A stretch of 42,187 nucleotides of DNA from Sneathiella sp. (GCF_029233945.1 NZ_JARGOQ010000034.1:1-42187), one strand, 5' to 3'; positions 18,481 to 28,444 are shown, counted from the stretch's first letter. Made by a program: numbers and translations. The notes: generated by a model from the letters alone, not told the origin.

Positions 18481-19683
18481 ATGCAGATGGATGAGAAAAA
18501 TCGGCCGGCTTCAGCGTTTCCGGCACCGCATATGGGAGAGCCATATCTGTTGACTCCCGGTCCGCTAACAACCTCTTATGAGGTCAAGCAGGCGATGCTG
18601 AAGGATTGGGGATCATGGGATGGCGATTTCCGGGCAATGACGGCTTCACTTTGCACGAAATTGTTGGCCATCGCCGGTGACGATGGCACGGAATATGACT
18701 GCGTCCCGATGCAGGGAAGCGGAACCTTCGCCGTCGAAGCGATGCTGGGCTCTTTGCTGGGGCCGAACAGCAAGACATTGGTGCTGGTCAATGGCGCCTA
18801 TGGCAAGCGCATTGCGGAAACCCTGCGCTATCTCGGGCGCAATCATCTGGTCATCGACAAGGGTGATTATATGCCGCCGCGTGGCGTAGAGGTGGCGGCG
18901 GCTCTCGCGGGAGATTCCGAAATAACGCATGTCGTCCTCGTTCATTGCGAGACAAGTTCCGGCATTCTCAATCCGGTGAGGGAAATTTCTGAAATTGTTG
19001 CAGCGGCGGGGCGCAAGCTGCTGATCGATTCGATGAGTGCGTTTGGCGCACTGCCGCTTGATGTGCGCGACATCAAATATGAAGCGATGATCTCCTCCGC
19101 CAATAAATGTATCGAGGGTGTGCCGGGCTTTGGCTTTATCATTGCCCGGAAATCCGAGCTGGAGGCCGCAAAAGGCAACAGCCATTCCCTCAGCCTTGAT
19201 GTCCATGCTCAGTGGGCGAATTTCAAGAAGACGGGGCAGTGGCGCTTCACACCGCCAACCCATGCGGTTGCTGCCTTCATGACGGCGCTGGAAATGCATG
19301 AGGCCGAGGGCGGCGCACCGGCGCGGCTCGCGCGGTATGAACGTAACCGCGATGTGATGGTGGCGGGCATGCGGGATCTTGGTTTTGAGACCCTTCTGAA
19401 GGATCGTTGGCTGTCACCGATTATCGTGACCTTCTTCAACCCGGCGCATCCGAATTTCAGCTTTCCACTTTTTTACGACCTGATGAAGGCCAAGGGATTT
19501 ATCATTTACCCGGGCAAGCTGACCGTGGTGGACAGTTTCCGGATTGGCTGCATCGGGCGGCTGGATGAACAGGTGATGCGTAAAGTCGTGACGGCGGCGC
19601 GTGAATCCCTCGCTGAAATGAATGTCGATAGCGCGAGCCCGCCTGACGCCGCGCTGAAAGAACGTGCCCGCCTCGCGGCCTGA
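18481..19683 (+). CDS. phnW: 2-aminoethylphosphonate-pyruvate transaminase
   Basis: PLP-dependent class V aminotransferase, 400 residues. It moves the amino group of AEP to pyruvate, giving phosphonoacetaldehyde and alanine. Visible hallmarks are the opening [20 protein letters not shown], then [17 protein letters not shown]183 in [13 protein letters not shown] (PLP pyridine nitrogen) and the Schiff-base lysine K209 in [16 protein letters not shown] late [12 protein letters not shown] block is also typical. Length is slightly above the usual 360-370, with a short extra tail. The start is ATG 18481, with GAAGG upstream; an ATG at 18487 is also possible. It is the first gene of phnW-phnA-phnY and is divergent from the LysR gene. 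Confidence 0.93.
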   Translation: MQMDEKNRPASAFPAPHMGEPYLLTPGPLTTSYEVKQAMLKDWGSWDGDFRAMTASLCTKLLAIAGDDGTEYDCVPMQGSGTFAVEAMLGSLLGPNSKTLVLVNGAYGKRIAETLRYLGRNHLVIDKGDYMPPRGVEVAAALAGDSEITHVVLVHCETSSGILNPVREISEIVAAAGRKLLIDSMSAFGALPLDVRDIKYEAMISSANKCIEGVPGFGFIIARKSELEAAKGNSHSLSLDVHAQWANFKKTGQWRFTPPTHAVAAFMTALEMHEAEGGAPARLARYERNRDVMVAGMRDLGFETLLKDRWLSPIIVTFFNPAHPNFSFPLFYDLMKAKGFIIYPGKLTVVDSFRIGCIGRLDEQVMRKVVTAARESLAEMNVDSASPPDAALKERARLAA

Positions 19684-19710
19684 AATATCTGAACTGGAGT
19701 TATATAGACG

Positions 19711-20976
19711 ATGAATAACATGTCCTCAAACGGCGTTACCGTGAATGACCGGAGCTATCCCTTTCCGGGCCGCACGGCGGTTGTGATCTGCCTTGACGGG
19801 TGTGAGAACGCCTATATCGAGGCGGCGATCGATGCTGGTGTGATGCCGACGATGAAGCGCATCCGCGAGACAGGCAGCATGCATCTCGCCCATTGCGTGA
19901 TCCCGAGTTTCACAAACCCGAACAACATGTCGATTGCGACGGGGCAGCCACCGGCAGTCCATGGCATTTGTGGCAACTTCCTGCTGGATCCGGAAACCGG
20001 GGAAGAAGTGATGATGAACGATCCGCGCTTTCTTCGGGTGCCGACGATCTTCAAAAGCTTTTATGATGCGGGCAAGCGTATTGCCATTGTTACCGCGAAG
20101 GACAAGCTCCGGGCGTTGCTCGGCCACGGCCTCAAGTTTGATGAGGGGCGGGCGCTTTGTTTCTCGACGGAGAAATCCGACAGCACCACCGTGGCGGAGC
20201 ATGGCATCGACAATGCATCAAAAAGTCTCGATATTCCGGTGCCGTCCGTCTATTCGGCGGAGCTGTCCGAATATGTCTTTAATGCCGGGGTAAAGTTGAT
20301 GACCTCCTTCATGCCGGATCTGATGTATCTGACGACAACGGATTATGTGCAGCATAAGGCCGCGCCGGGAACACCGGATGCCAATGCCTTCTATGAAATG
20401 TTTGATTCCTATCTGGGTCAGCTTGATGCCCTCGGCGCGGCAATCGTTGTCACCGCTGATCACGGGATGAAACCCAAGCATAAAGACGATGGCACACCGG
20501 ATGTGATCTATCTGCAAGACCTGCTGGATAAGGAAATCGGCGCGGGGGCGAGCCGGGTTATCCTGCCGATTACCGACCCTTATGTGGTGCATCATGGTGC
20601 ACTTGGTTCCTTCGCGACTGCGTATCTCCCGCCGGACGTTGATCAGGCCGCGGTGATTGCCACGCTGGAGGCAACGGCAGGAATTGAACTCGTGCTCGAT
20701 AAGGCAGCGGCGGCGGAACGGTTCCAACTGCCGTCCGACCGGATCGGCGATCTTGTGATTGTGTCGGGGGAGAATCAGGTGCTCGGCACCTCGGCGGATC
20801 GGCATGATCTTTCCGGCCTTGAAGTGCCGCTTCGCTCTCATGGTGGGATCAGCGAGCAGGTTGTCCCCTTCATCGTGAATGTCGCCATGCCGGATTTGCC
20901 ATCGAAACCAACCCTCCGTAATTTTGACGCCTATTACTATGCAACGCGCGCCGCGGCGTTCGTCACTGCCGAATGA
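19711..20976 (+). CDS. phnA: Phosphonoacetate hydrolase
   Basis: Alkaline-phosphatase-superfamily zinc enzyme, 421 residues, that splits phosphonoacetate to acetate and phosphate. Metal and catalytic residues are visible: D29 in [13 protein letters not shown], the nucleophile T68 in [15 protein letters not shown]211 and H215 in [12 protein letters not shown]250 and H251 in [11 protein letters not shown], and a late His in [27 protein letters not shown] is also family-typical. The gene starts 27 bases after phnW and its TGA overlaps the phnY ATG. With phnW and phnY it forms the three-step route from AEP to acetate, which gives carbon, nitrogen and phosphorus. This route is distinct from the phosphonatase (PhnX) branch, which is absent here. 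Confidence 0.93.
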   Translation: MNNMSSNGVTVNDRSYPFPGRTAVVICLDGCENAYIEAAIDAGVMPTMKRIRETGSMHLAHCVIPSFTNPNNMSIATGQPPAVHGICGNFLLDPETGEEVMMNDPRFLRVPTIFKSFYDAGKRIAIVTAKDKLRALLGHGLKFDEGRALCFSTEKSDSTTVAEHGIDNASKSLDIPVPSVYSAELSEYVFNAGVKLMTSFMPDLMYLTTTDYVQHKAAPGTPDANAFYEMFDSYLGQLDALGAAIVVTADHGMKPKHKDDGTPDVIYLQDLLDKEIGAGASRVILPITDPYVVHHGALGSFATAYLPPDVDQAAVIATLEATAGIELVLDKAAAAERFQLPSDRIGDLVIVSGENQVLGTSADRHDLSGLEVPLRSHGGISEQVVPFIVNVAMPDLPSKPTLRNFDAYYYATRAAAFVTAE

Positions 20977-22445
20977 ATAAGATGACAGCCTCAAAATCCA
21001 CGCGGCCGGTGATTAATGAGTCGATGCGTATCGGTGGCCGAAAAGTGACGACCAAAGATGTTGTTGAGGTGCGCTATCCCTATACCAACGAGGTTATCGG
21101 GACGGTGCCCGCCGGCAGCGCTGAGCATGCGCGCGAAGCCTTTGAGATTGCGGCGAAGTACCACCCGACGCTGACCCGGTATGAACGGCAGCAGATTCTT
21201 TTCAAGGCGGCAGAGCTTATCCGCGAACGGCGCGAACAGCTCGCGAAGGTTATCACGCTGGAGCTTGGCATCTGTCATCAGCATGCCCTCTATGAAACGG
21301 GGCGGGCCTATGACGTTTTCATGCTGGCGGGCCAGCTTGCCATTCTCGATGACGGGCAGATTTTCTCCTGCGATCTCACGCCCCATGGCAAGGCGCGAAA
21401 AATCTACACCAAGCGCGAACCGGTTAATGTGATTTCGGCCATCACGCCGTTTAATCACCCGCTCAATATGGTGTCGCACAAGATTGCACCGGCCATTGCC
21501 ACAAATAACTGTGTTGTCTGCAAACCGACGGAACAGACACCGCTCACCGCGATTGCGCTGGCGGATATCCTCTATGAGGCGGGCCTGCCGCCCGAGATGT
21601 TTCAGGTCGTGACCGGCTGGCCGCAGGATATCGGCGAAGAGATGATCGTCAATAAACATGCGGATATCGTCACCTTCACCGGCGGTGTACCGGTCGGCAA
21701 GATGATAGCCGAAAAGGCAGGGTATAAGCGTCTCGCGCTGGAACTTGGCGGCAATGATCCGCTCATCGTTCTTGATGATTTGAGCGATTCGGACCTCATC
21801 AAGGCGGCGGAAATTGCAGTTGCGGGCGCGACAGGCAATTCCGGTCAGCGCTGCACGGCGATCAAGCGAATCCTTGTGCAGGAAAATGTCGCCGACAAGA
21901 TCGTCCCGCATATCCTTGAGATTGCAAAGAAAATCAAGTTTGGCGATCCGGAGGACCCGGAAACGCAGCTTGGCTGTGTCATTCATGAGAAGGCCGCCGA
22001 GACGTTCGAGAATCGGGTGCTGCTGGCCGAGAAACAGGGCGCGCAGATTCTCTATCATCCGGGACGGGACGGGGCCTTACTGCCGCCTATCGTTGTTGAT
22101 CATGTGCCGCACGACAGCGAGCTTGTGTTTGATGAGACGTTCGGCCCCATCATTCCGATTGTCCGGGTGCCCAATGATGACGAAGCCCTGATCAAGATTT
22201 CCAATTCAACACCCTTCGGCCTTTCTGCCGGGGTCTGCACCAATCGTCTGGATCGCATCACGCGGTTTATCGATGGGCTGGATGTTGGAACTGTGAATAT
22301 ATGGGAGCAACCGGGCTATCGTATCGAGATGTCGCCCTTTGGGGGAATCAAGGATTCAGGAAATGGCGTTAAAGAAGGTGTGCTGGAAGCGATGAAGTTC
22401 TTCACTAACGTCAAGACTTATTCCTTGCCCTGGCCTCAAAACTAA
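20973..22445 (+). CDS. phnY: Phosphonoacetaldehyde dehydrogenase
   Basis: NAD-dependent aldehyde dehydrogenase family, 490 residues. It oxidises phosphonoacetaldehyde, made by PhnW, to phosphonoacetate, used by PhnA. The active site is readable: N161 in [10 protein letters not shown]257 in [11 protein letters not shown] and the catalytic C294 in [13 protein letters not shown]. The C-terminal substrate-gating segment is [13 protein letters not shown]. Its ATG overlaps the phnA stop (ATGA), so the two are translated together. Sequence alone could not separate it from other aldehyde dehydrogenases; the phnW-phnA-phnY order makes the assignment firm. About 235 bases separate it from the transporter genes. 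Confidence 0.92.
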   Translation: MNKMTASKSTRPVINESMRIGGRKVTTKDVVEVRYPYTNEVIGTVPAGSAEHAREAFEIAAKYHPTLTRYERQQILFKAAELIRERREQLAKVITLELGICHQHALYETGRAYDVFMLAGQLAILDDGQIFSCDLTPHGKARKIYTKREPVNVISAITPFNHPLNMVSHKIAPAIATNNCVVCKPTEQTPLTAIALADILYEAGLPPEMFQVVTGWPQDIGEEMIVNKHADIVTFTGGVPVGKMIAEKAGYKRLALELGGNDPLIVLDDLSDSDLIKAAEIAVAGATGNSGQRCTAIKRILVQENVADKIVPHILEIAKKIKFGDPEDPETQLGCVIHEKAAETFENRVLLAEKQGAQILYHPGRDGALLPPIVVDHVPHDSELVFDETFGPIIPIVRVPNDDEALIKISNSTPFGLSAGVCTNRLDRITRFIDGLDVGTVNIWEQPGYRIEMSPFGGIKDSGNGVKEGVLEAMKFFTNVKTYSLPWPQN

Positions 22446-22597
22446 AGAAAAATTCGCAGAATTTTGCGGTTATATGAAAGTATGGAAATATTTAACATAT
22501 CGATAAAATTTATATATACATAAATATAATAGATTTCTTCTATTTGTCACATTACGCCAGTATTGCATTGAGTAATAAATGATTGCGATTCAAATTT

Positions 22598-22627
22598 GGA
22601 TCTTTGTGGATCTTTGTGGATCTTTGT
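22598..22627 (+). repeat. Three tandem copies of a 10-bp repeat before the AEP transporter
   Basis: GGATCTTTGT occurs three times with no mismatch, back to back (22598, 22608, 22618), followed by GGG. The ten-base period is one helical turn. It sits 54-83 bases upstream of the binding-protein start, where a regulator site or slippage-prone spacer could change transcription. Confidence 0.75.
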
Positions 22628-22680
22628 GGGTATGATCTAGTTTAATTCTCAACTAATCTCTTAAAAGGGGGAGCGACAAG

Positions 22681-23700
22681 ATGTTACAATTGAAGAAACT
22701 GGCTTTGACCGCCATTGCGGGCCTGTTCGTTACGAACAGCGTTATGGCAGCCGAGCTGACCGTCTACACTGCCGTTGAAGCAGAAGACTTGAAGCGTTAT
22801 GCGGAAGAGTTCAACAAGGCGCATCCTGATATCACGATCAACTGGGTGCGCGATTCTACCGGTATCATCACGGCGAAATTGCTGGCGGAGAAAAACAATC
22901 CGCAGGCGGACGTTATCTGGGGCCTTGCGGCAACGTCCTTGCTGCTGATGAAGTCAGAAGGCATGCTTGAGCCGTATGCGCCGAAGGGTGTCGAGAATCT
23001 CGACAAGAAGTTCATTGACAAGAGCACGCCGCCAACATGGACAGGCATGGACGCCTGGGTTGCTTCCGTTTGCTTTAACACGGTGGAAGCTGAAAAACTC
23101 GGCCTGACGGCGCCAAAAACATGGAAAGACCTGACGAAGCCTGAGTATAAAGGCCATGTCATCATGCCGAACCCGAATTCCTCTGGCACCGGCTTCCTGG
23201 ACGTTTCCAGCTGGCTGCAGATGTTCGGTGAAGAAGGTGGCTGGGAATATATGGACGCATTACACGAAAATATTGCCCGCTACACTCACTCCGGCTCCAA
23301 ACCTTGTAAATTGGCGGCCGCCGGTGAAATTCCGATCGGTGTTTCCTTCGCCTTCCGGGGCGCAAAATCCAAAGCAGACGGCGCACCGCTTGAAATTATC
23401 GTGCCTGAAGAAGGTGTCGGCTGGGACATGGAAGCGACCGCGATCGTCGCCGGAACGGATAATCTCGACGCGGCCAAAACGCTCGTGGACTGGACAATTA
23501 CGAAGGACGCCAACATGATGTACAACACCGGTTACGCCGTTGTTGCCTATCCTGGCGTTGCCAAGCCGGTCAAATTCTTCCCCGATAACCTGCTGGAGAA
23601 GATGATCGACAATGATTTTGAATTTGCCGCGAATAACCGCAAGGCAATTCTGGAAGAGTGGCAGAAACGCTACGATTCGAAATCAGAGGCCAAGAGCTAA
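22681..23700 (+). CDS. phnS: Periplasmic 2-aminoethylphosphonate-binding protein of ABC transporter
   Basis: A 339-residue periplasmic binding protein of the iron/AEP type (PBP type II, related to PhnS2/AepX). A Sec signal peptide ends near AMA at residues 21-23. The mature part begins ELTVYTAVEAEDLKRYAEEF, followed by NWVRDSTGIITAKLLAEK and DVIWGLAA; typical later blocks are PNPNSSGTGFLDV and GWDMEATAIVAG. The ribosome site AAAAGGGGGAG is strong. The gene lies between phnWAY and the ATPase and permease genes, and a strong terminator-like hairpin follows it. AEP is the most probable ligand by context; methylated AEP may also be taken, given tmpA/tmpB. The symbol follows the Salmonella PhnSTUV scheme; related marine proteins are called AepX. 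Confidence 0.85.
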   Translation: MLQLKKLALTAIAGLFVTNSVMAAELTVYTAVEAEDLKRYAEEFNKAHPDITINWVRDSTGIITAKLLAEKNNPQADVIWGLAATSLLLMKSEGMLEPYAPKGVENLDKKFIDKSTPPTWTGMDAWVASVCFNTVEAEKLGLTAPKTWKDLTKPEYKGHVIMPNPNSSGTGFLDVSSWLQMFGEEGGWEYMDALHENIARYTHSGSKPCKLAAAGEIPIGVSFAFRGAKSKADGAPLEIIVPEEGVGWDMEATAIVAGTDNLDAAKTLVDWTITKDANMMYNTGYAVVAYPGVAKPVKFFPDNLLEKMIDNDFEFAANNRKAILEEWQKRYDSKSEAKS

Positions 23701-23718
23701 TCCAAGCAACCAAAAAAG

Positions 23719-23747
23719 AAGGCATCGCATTTGCGGTGCCTTTTTTT
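23719..23747 (+). terminator. Rho-independent terminator or attenuator after phnS
   Basis: AAGGCATCGCA at 23719-23729 pairs with TGCGGTGCCTT at 23732-23742, including one T-G pair, and a run of T's through 23747 follows. It lies 19 bases after the binding-protein stop and about 40 before the ATPase start. Probably partial readthrough sets high binding protein against low ATPase and permease. Confidence 0.8.
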
Positions 23748-23783
23748 ATACTGTATGAATGAGACATATAGGGACGGGGAACC

Positions 23784-24929
23784 ATGCTAACCGAGGCAAC
23801 GCGTGAATTGGATGCGGATGAAGCTCAGCCTCAGGGGGAGGCCTATCTCAAGATAGACGGCCTGTGGAAGGCATTTGGCGATTTTATTGCGCTGAGAGAT
23901 ATCTCCTTGAGCATTTCGGAAGGGGAATTTGTCTGCTTTCTGGGGCCATCGGGCTGCGGAAAAACGACCCTGCTGCGCGCCATCGCCGGCCTTGATATAC
24001 AAAGCCGGGGATCAATCGAACAGGCGGGCAATGACATCTCCAACCTGCCGCCGGCGGAACGCGATTTTGGTATTGTTTTCCAGTCTTACGCCCTTTTTCC
24101 TAATCTGACGATTGAAAAGAATATCTCCTTCGGCCTTGAGAATGCAGGTCTGTCGAAGACCGCGATTTCGGCCCGGGTAACAGAATTGCTGGAGCTTGTC
24201 GGCCTGCCCGATCAGGGGAAGAAATATCCGGCCCAGCTCTCCGGCGGACAGCAACAGCGTATCGCCCTTGCGCGCGCAATTGCCATGTCGCCGGGTCTCC
24301 TGTTGCTGGATGAGCCCTTGTCTGCGCTTGATGCGAAGGTGCGGGTGCATTTGCGGCATGAGGTGAAGGATCTGCAGCGCAAGCTTGGCATCACGACCAT
24401 CATGGTGACCCATGATCAGGAGGAGGCGCTCTCCATGGCCGACCGGATCGTGGTGATGAACCATGGCGTGATCGAGCAGATTGGCACACCGACCGACATC
24501 TACCGGGAGCCCGCCACGCTCTTTGTTGCGGATTTTATCGGTGAGATGAACAAGCTCCCCGCGATTGCCGCCGCTGCCGGAATGGTAACGATCGGACAGA
24601 AGGACTTTAAATCCAGCGGCAGTGATTTCCCGCCCGGAAGCGAGGTTATCGCCGCGGTGCGGCCGGAGGATATTATTCCGCATGGGGAGGCGGCGAAGGA
24701 ACCCATGGAAGAGCCGGACAACGCCATTACCTGCCGGATTACCGAGATGGAATTTTTGGGCTCGTTCTGGCGGTGTCGCCTGACGAGTGAGGCGCTTGGC
24801 GCGCAAGAGCTTATCGCCGATTTTTCCATCAATGCGGTGCGGCGGCTGGAACTTGAGGCGGAGAAGGATCTCGTGATTGAAATCCCGAGTAACCGGTTAA
24901 AAGTCTTTGCACGACCAGCGGGTGAGTAG
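23784..24929 (+). CDS. phnT: 2-aminoethylphosphonate ABC transporter ATPase
   Basis: Cytoplasmic ATP-binding subunit, 381 residues. Walker A is GPSGCGKTTLLRA, the Q-loop is in VFQSYALFPNL, the signature is LSGGQQQRIALARA, and Walker B is LLLDEPLSALDA, with the H-loop in MVTHDQEEALSMAD. Residues about 260-381 form a TOBE-type C-terminal domain, as in the putrescine/iron-type importers. The stop is two bases before the permease ATG. It belongs to the same family as PhnT/AepV, and the substrate assignment comes from the neighbouring binding protein and phnWAY. Confidence 0.86.
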   Translation: MLTEATRELDADEAQPQGEAYLKIDGLWKAFGDFIALRDISLSISEGEFVCFLGPSGCGKTTLLRAIAGLDIQSRGSIEQAGNDISNLPPAERDFGIVFQSYALFPNLTIEKNISFGLENAGLSKTAISARVTELLELVGLPDQGKKYPAQLSGGQQQRIALARAIAMSPGLLLLDEPLSALDAKVRVHLRHEVKDLQRKLGITTIMVTHDQEEALSMADRIVVMNHGVIEQIGTPTDIYREPATLFVADFIGEMNKLPAIAAAAGMVTIGQKDFKSSGSDFPPGSEVIAAVRPEDIIPHGEAAKEPMEEPDNAITCRITEMEFLGSFWRCRLTSEALGAQELIADFSINAVRRLELEAEKDLVIEIPSNRLKVFARPAGE

Positions 24930-24931
24930 GG

Positions 24932-26947
24932 ATGAGCGTCACAACGCCTGACAGTCTTCCGAATGAGCGCCCCGTCAAGCTGAAGCTCGGGCAGGATGAC
25001 CTGATGATGCGGGGCTTTATCCTCGTCATCGCGCTTTACCTGATCATAACGCTGGCGTTTCCGCTCTATGCGATGCTGTCAAAGGCGTTTTCGACATTCC
25101 AGTTTGATCTTTCGCAAATCGAGTTTCAGGTCAGCGATGAGAACGGAAAGTTCGACGGCACGATCCTCTCGGCTGCCACGCTCAATGGGGAACTGGACGC
25201 CATACCGGAAGATGAAATGGCGACGAGTAGCGACGGGCGCTTGAGCCTGACACCGCTGTTTCCGGATTTCAGTTTTCGAAGTCCGGTTCTCTATAAAATA
25301 CGCGGGACGACAGCGGAAACGGTTTACCTGATCGGTTCGGACCGGATGACGGGCACGGACTGGCGCGAAGTGGATTCCAATACGTTCCGGCGCATTGTCC
25401 TCCGCCCGGTCCAGTCCTTCGGGTTCAGTAACTTTACAACATATTTCTCGACACCCTCGCTCTTTCGATCCATTGAGAACTCTCTTTTTATCTCGATCGT
25501 CAGCACCATCGTCACGGTCAGTCTCGCCTTCGCCTTCGCCTATGCGCTGAGCCGAAGCTGCATGCGGCTGAAAGGGGCGTTTCGCCTGATTGCGATGGCC
25601 CCGATCCTCGTGCCGTCCTTGCTCCCGGGGATCGCGCTCGTCTATCTTTTCGGCAATCAGGGAATGCTGAAAGAGGTGATGATGGGGGAATCCATCTATG
25701 GGCCTTATGGTATCGTTCTGGGGTCGATCTTTTTCACCTTCCCGCATGCCTTTATCATTATCACGACTGCGCTCGCCATCTCGGATGCACGGCTGTATGA
25801 GGCGGCGGTCTCCCTCCGGGCGAGCCCCTGGAAGACTTTCTGGACGGTCACGATTCCAGGCGCTCGTTACGGCCTGATCTCGGCGGCGTTTGTGGTATTC
25901 AATCTTGTGATCACCGATTTTGGCCTGCCGAAGGTGATCGGCGGGCAGTACAACATGCTGGCCGTTGATATCTATAAACAGGTGATCGGCCAGCAGAATT
26001 TCGAGATGGGCGCGGTTGTCTCCGTCGTCCTGCTGATGCCGGCCTTTGTCGCCTTTGCCGTTGATCGTCAGGTGCAGAAGAAACAAGTCTCTCTTCTTTC
26101 CGCCCGTTCGGTGGTGTTCGAGCCCAAACCGGACCGGAAGTTCGATCGCCTCTGTTTTATGTATTGCAGCCTGATTGCGGTTTTCATTCTCGGAATTCTC
26201 GGCGTTTGCCAGTTTGCGGCGCTGATCAAGTTCTGGCCCTACGATCTCTCCCTCAGCCTGAAAAACTATAATTTCGATGTAATGGACGGCGGTGGGTGGG
26301 AGGCTTACGGTAATTCCATCAAGCTCGGCCTGCTGACGGCATTTTTCGGGACCGTCGTGGTCTTCATCGGCGCCTATATGGTGGATAAAACAAGAAGCTT
26401 TCGTCTCGGTCGCGGCCTGTTCCAGTTTCTCGCGATGCTGCCGATGGCGATCCCGGGCATGGTGCTGGGCCTTGCCTACATCTTCTTTTTCAATGATCCC
26501 GGCAATCCGCTCAACAGCATTTATGGCACGATGGCGATCCTGGTGATTGTCACCATTACCCATTTCTATACAGTCTCGCATCTGACGGCGGTCACCGCGC
26601 TCAAGCAGATGGATGGGGAATTTGAATCCGTAGCCTCCTCCCTGAAGCAGCCGTTTTACAAGCTGTTCACGCGCGTGACGGTGCCGGTCTGTATGCCCGC
26701 CATATTGGATATTGCGATCTATCTCTTCGTGAATGCCATGACGACGGTTTCGGCGGTGGTGTTTCTTTACTCGACGGATACGGCGCTTGCCTCGATTGCG
26801 GTGCTGAACATGGATGATGCAGGCGATGTGGCACCCGCCGCCGCAATGGGAATGATGATTTTCTACACCAATGCCGCCGCCCGCATCATACATCTCGTCG
26901 TATCGAAGGGTATCCTGAAGCGGACGCAGGCGTGGCGACTGCGGTAG
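24932..26947 (+). CDS. phnU: Two-domain ABC permease for 2-aminoethylphosphonate
   Basis: A 671-residue permease with two complete Binding-protein-dependent transport domains in one chain, as in the PhnU2/AepW and iron (FbpB) families. The coupling motifs are EAAVSLRASPWKTFWTVTIP in the first half and ESVASSLKQPFYKLFTRVTVP in the second. One feature is unusual: between the first helix (about residues 27-50) and the second (about 185-210) lies a hydrophilic stretch of more than 120 residues, predicted to be periplasmic. It makes the protein longer than the roughly 550 residues usual for the family. Its gene starts two bases after the ATPase stop and ends the transport operon. Confidence 0.85.
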   Translation: MSVTTPDSLPNERPVKLKLGQDDLMMRGFILVIALYLIITLAFPLYAMLSKAFSTFQFDLSQIEFQVSDENGKFDGTILSAATLNGELDAIPEDEMATSSDGRLSLTPLFPDFSFRSPVLYKIRGTTAETVYLIGSDRMTGTDWREVDSNTFRRIVLRPVQSFGFSNFTTYFSTPSLFRSIENSLFISIVSTIVTVSLAFAFAYALSRSCMRLKGAFRLIAMAPILVPSLLPGIALVYLFGNQGMLKEVMMGESIYGPYGIVLGSIFFTFPHAFIIITTALAISDARLYEAAVSLRASPWKTFWTVTIPGARYGLISAAFVVFNLVITDFGLPKVIGGQYNMLAVDIYKQVIGQQNFEMGAVVSVVLLMPAFVAFAVDRQVQKKQVSLLSARSVVFEPKPDRKFDRLCFMYCSLIAVFILGILGVCQFAALIKFWPYDLSLSLKNYNFDVMDGGGWEAYGNSIKLGLLTAFFGTVVVFIGAYMVDKTRSFRLGRGLFQFLAMLPMAIPGMVLGLAYIFFFNDPGNPLNSIYGTMAILVIVTITHFYTVSHLTAVTALKQMDGEFESVASSLKQPFYKLFTRVTVPVCMPAILDIAIYLFVNAMTTVSAVVFLYSTDTALASIAVLNMDDAGDVAPAAAMGMMIFYTNAAARIIHLVVSKGILKRTQAWRLR

Positions 26948-26979
26948 CAAAGTGAGTGGGAAAGCGGGTTGGTGTTGAT

Positions 26980-27531
26980 CTACCTTCCGCCCCAATCAAC
27001 GATGACTTTATGCAACGCGCGATATTCACGGTCGGCCTCTCGCCCGAAGACGGGATCGCCCTTGTCGCGCATGCGCGTCTCAATCACATCCCAGTCGGCC
27101 TGAATAAGCGATTGTTCCGCTGCGGGAAAGAAAATCGTCTCCTCCTTATGCATATGCTCCAGCAGAAGCTCTTTATACTCGCGGACCGTATTGACAAGGT
27201 TTTCCCGAAGGATGGGTTCCTCCAGCTTGACCTGCTCTACTTCTTTGGCGAAGCGGGAAATGATATTCGTGAGCTCTTCATGCTCATTCAGGATTTCCGC
27301 CGCCACGGCGCCCGCTTCGTAATTTCGGCGGGTCAGGCTTTTCAGGAGAAAGTTCTCAATCGGATGATGGCATCTCTGGGGGAAATTCACGATATAATCG
27401 AGGATCGTCTCAACCATGAAAAAATTCAGGTTCTCACCTTTCGAAAAAGCGACCGTTTCCCGTTCCAATACTTCCAGTAGTACGGTCATTCTCCGATGAT
27501 CCTCCTGGAGCTTTGCTATGACCTGTGACAT
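26980..27531 (-). CDS. Hemerythrin-like di-iron protein
   Basis: A 183-residue four-helix protein of the hemerythrin HHE family. The di-iron ligands are visible: H12 (QEDHRRM), H55/H56 with E59 (CHHPIE), H84 (LNEHEEL), and H126, H128 and E131 (LLEHMHKEETIFFP). Proteins of this type bind oxygen or nitric oxide, or help repair iron centres under nitrosative stress. The start is ATG 27531 because GGGAGG precedes it by about five bases; an in-frame ATG 87 bases upstream would run through the promoter. The promoter carries a perfect FNR-type box at the class II activation position, so induction under low oxygen or nitric oxide is likely. Divergent from the phosphopantetheinyl transferase gene. Confidence 0.88.
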   Translation of the reverse strand: MSQVIAKLQEDHRRMTVLLEVLERETVAFSKGENLNFFMVETILDYIVNFPQRCHHPIENFLLKSLTRRNYEAGAVAAEILNEHEELTNIISRFAKEVEQVKLEEPILRENLVNTVREYKELLLEHMHKEETIFFPAAEQSLIQADWDVIETRMRDKGDPVFGREADREYRALHKVIVDWGGR

Positions 27532-27591
27532 GAAACCTCCCTGATCTATTTTGAGGTAATCATTACTATACGCAGTAGGCGGGAGGTGGCA

Positions 27592-27605
27592 TTGATCGCG
27601 ATCAA
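27592..27605 (-). promoter_or_regulatory. FNR/CRP-family box for the hemerythrin gene
   Basis: TTGAT-CGCG-ATCAA is a perfect FNR-type palindrome. A -10 element TATAGT on the minus strand (27565-27570) puts transcription start near 27558, so the box is centred about 40-41 bases upstream, the class II activator position. FnrL, Dnr or NnrR-type regulators could bind. Confidence 0.75.
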
Positions 27606-27726
27606 CTGAAGATTTCATATTGGCGTAAAATCTGGGCCGTGAATTTGGCCCTGTCGCAATAGTTTTCTTCTCGCTATCATGCGGGTGCCGGTAAATTTCG
27701 GTTATTTTCAGTGAGCTTCAGGTTTC

Positions 27727-28422
27727 ATGATTACATTCGGGCAGGAAAATACTCATATCTATCACGTCGATATCGGCGATGGCGGCCCGCTCGATTATAC
27801 CAATTGCTGGCAGGCCTTGACGCCGTCGGAGCAGGCGCGGGCGGAGCGGTTCCGCTTCGACCTCCATCGCAACCGCTATGTGCGGGCGCATGGCCATGTC
27901 CGGCATATCCTCGCGGCCTATATGGATGTCGCGCCGTCGGAAATTACCCTGCAAACGGGACCGCGTGGAAAGCCCTTCATTTCATCACATGATCTCTATT
28001 TCAATATGTCCCATTCAGCGGATACCGCCGTTTATGCCGTTACGCAAAGCGGCGAAATAGGTATCGATGTGGAGATGTTTGATCGCAAAGTGGAAATCGA
28101 CGATCTCAGCCGGCATTATTATACAAAAGCGGAGCAGGGCGCGCTTGCGGCCCTGACGGAAGCCGCGTCCCGGCGGGAGCTGTTTTTCTGGCTCTGGACC
28201 GCGAAGGAGGCTCGTATGAAAGTCACGGGGGAGGGGTTGGCGCTCGATCCCCGGCATATCGATGTCGCGATTGAGGCAGGGCGGCCGGTTTCCTATCGTA
28301 AGCCGGATGAACCAAAGGCGAGTTTGGTTCCGATAGAGCTTGCGAAGATAGCTGGCGCCTGCAGTGTCGCGGGGCTGTTTGAGCCCCGGTTCACCGTCAA
28401 ATCGATTGAAGATTTAGGCTAG
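27727..28422 (+). CDS. 4'-phosphopantetheinyl transferase, Sfp type
   Basis: A 231-residue enzyme that attaches the phosphopantetheine arm from coenzyme A to a Ser of carrier proteins. Motifs in order: FNMSHSADTAVYAVT (residues 92-106), IGIDVEMFD with the metal-binding D114 and E116, and FFWLWTAKEARMKVTGEGL with E161 and K165. The N-terminal region LTPSEQARAERFRF is also typical of the Sfp/HetI group. No polyketide or peptide synthetase genes lie in the window, so its carrier target is elsewhere, perhaps the fatty acid carrier if no AcpS exists. It is divergent from the hemerythrin gene and convergent with the FlgC-like gene. Confidence 0.9.
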   Translation: MITFGQENTHIYHVDIGDGGPLDYTNCWQALTPSEQARAERFRFDLHRNRYVRAHGHVRHILAAYMDVAPSEITLQTGPRGKPFISSHDLYFNMSHSADTAVYAVTQSGEIGIDVEMFDRKVEIDDLSRHYYTKAEQGALAALTEAASRRELFFWLWTAKEARMKVTGEGLALDPRHIDVAIEAGRPVSYRKPDEPKASLVPIELAKIAGACSVAGLFEPRFTVKSIEDLG

Positions 28423-28444
28423 ATATATATAGAGGTCCGGCTGA

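Noticed and set aside
22500-22530. ATTTAT-N6-ATAAAT dyad upstream of the AEP transporter
   Set aside because: The tract is almost all A and T, so such a dyad is expected by chance.
25079-26995. 638-codon minus-strand frame
   Set aside because: Opposite strand of the AEP permease gene, rich in His, Arg and Asp as shadow frames of GC-rich membrane genes are; no recognisable domain.
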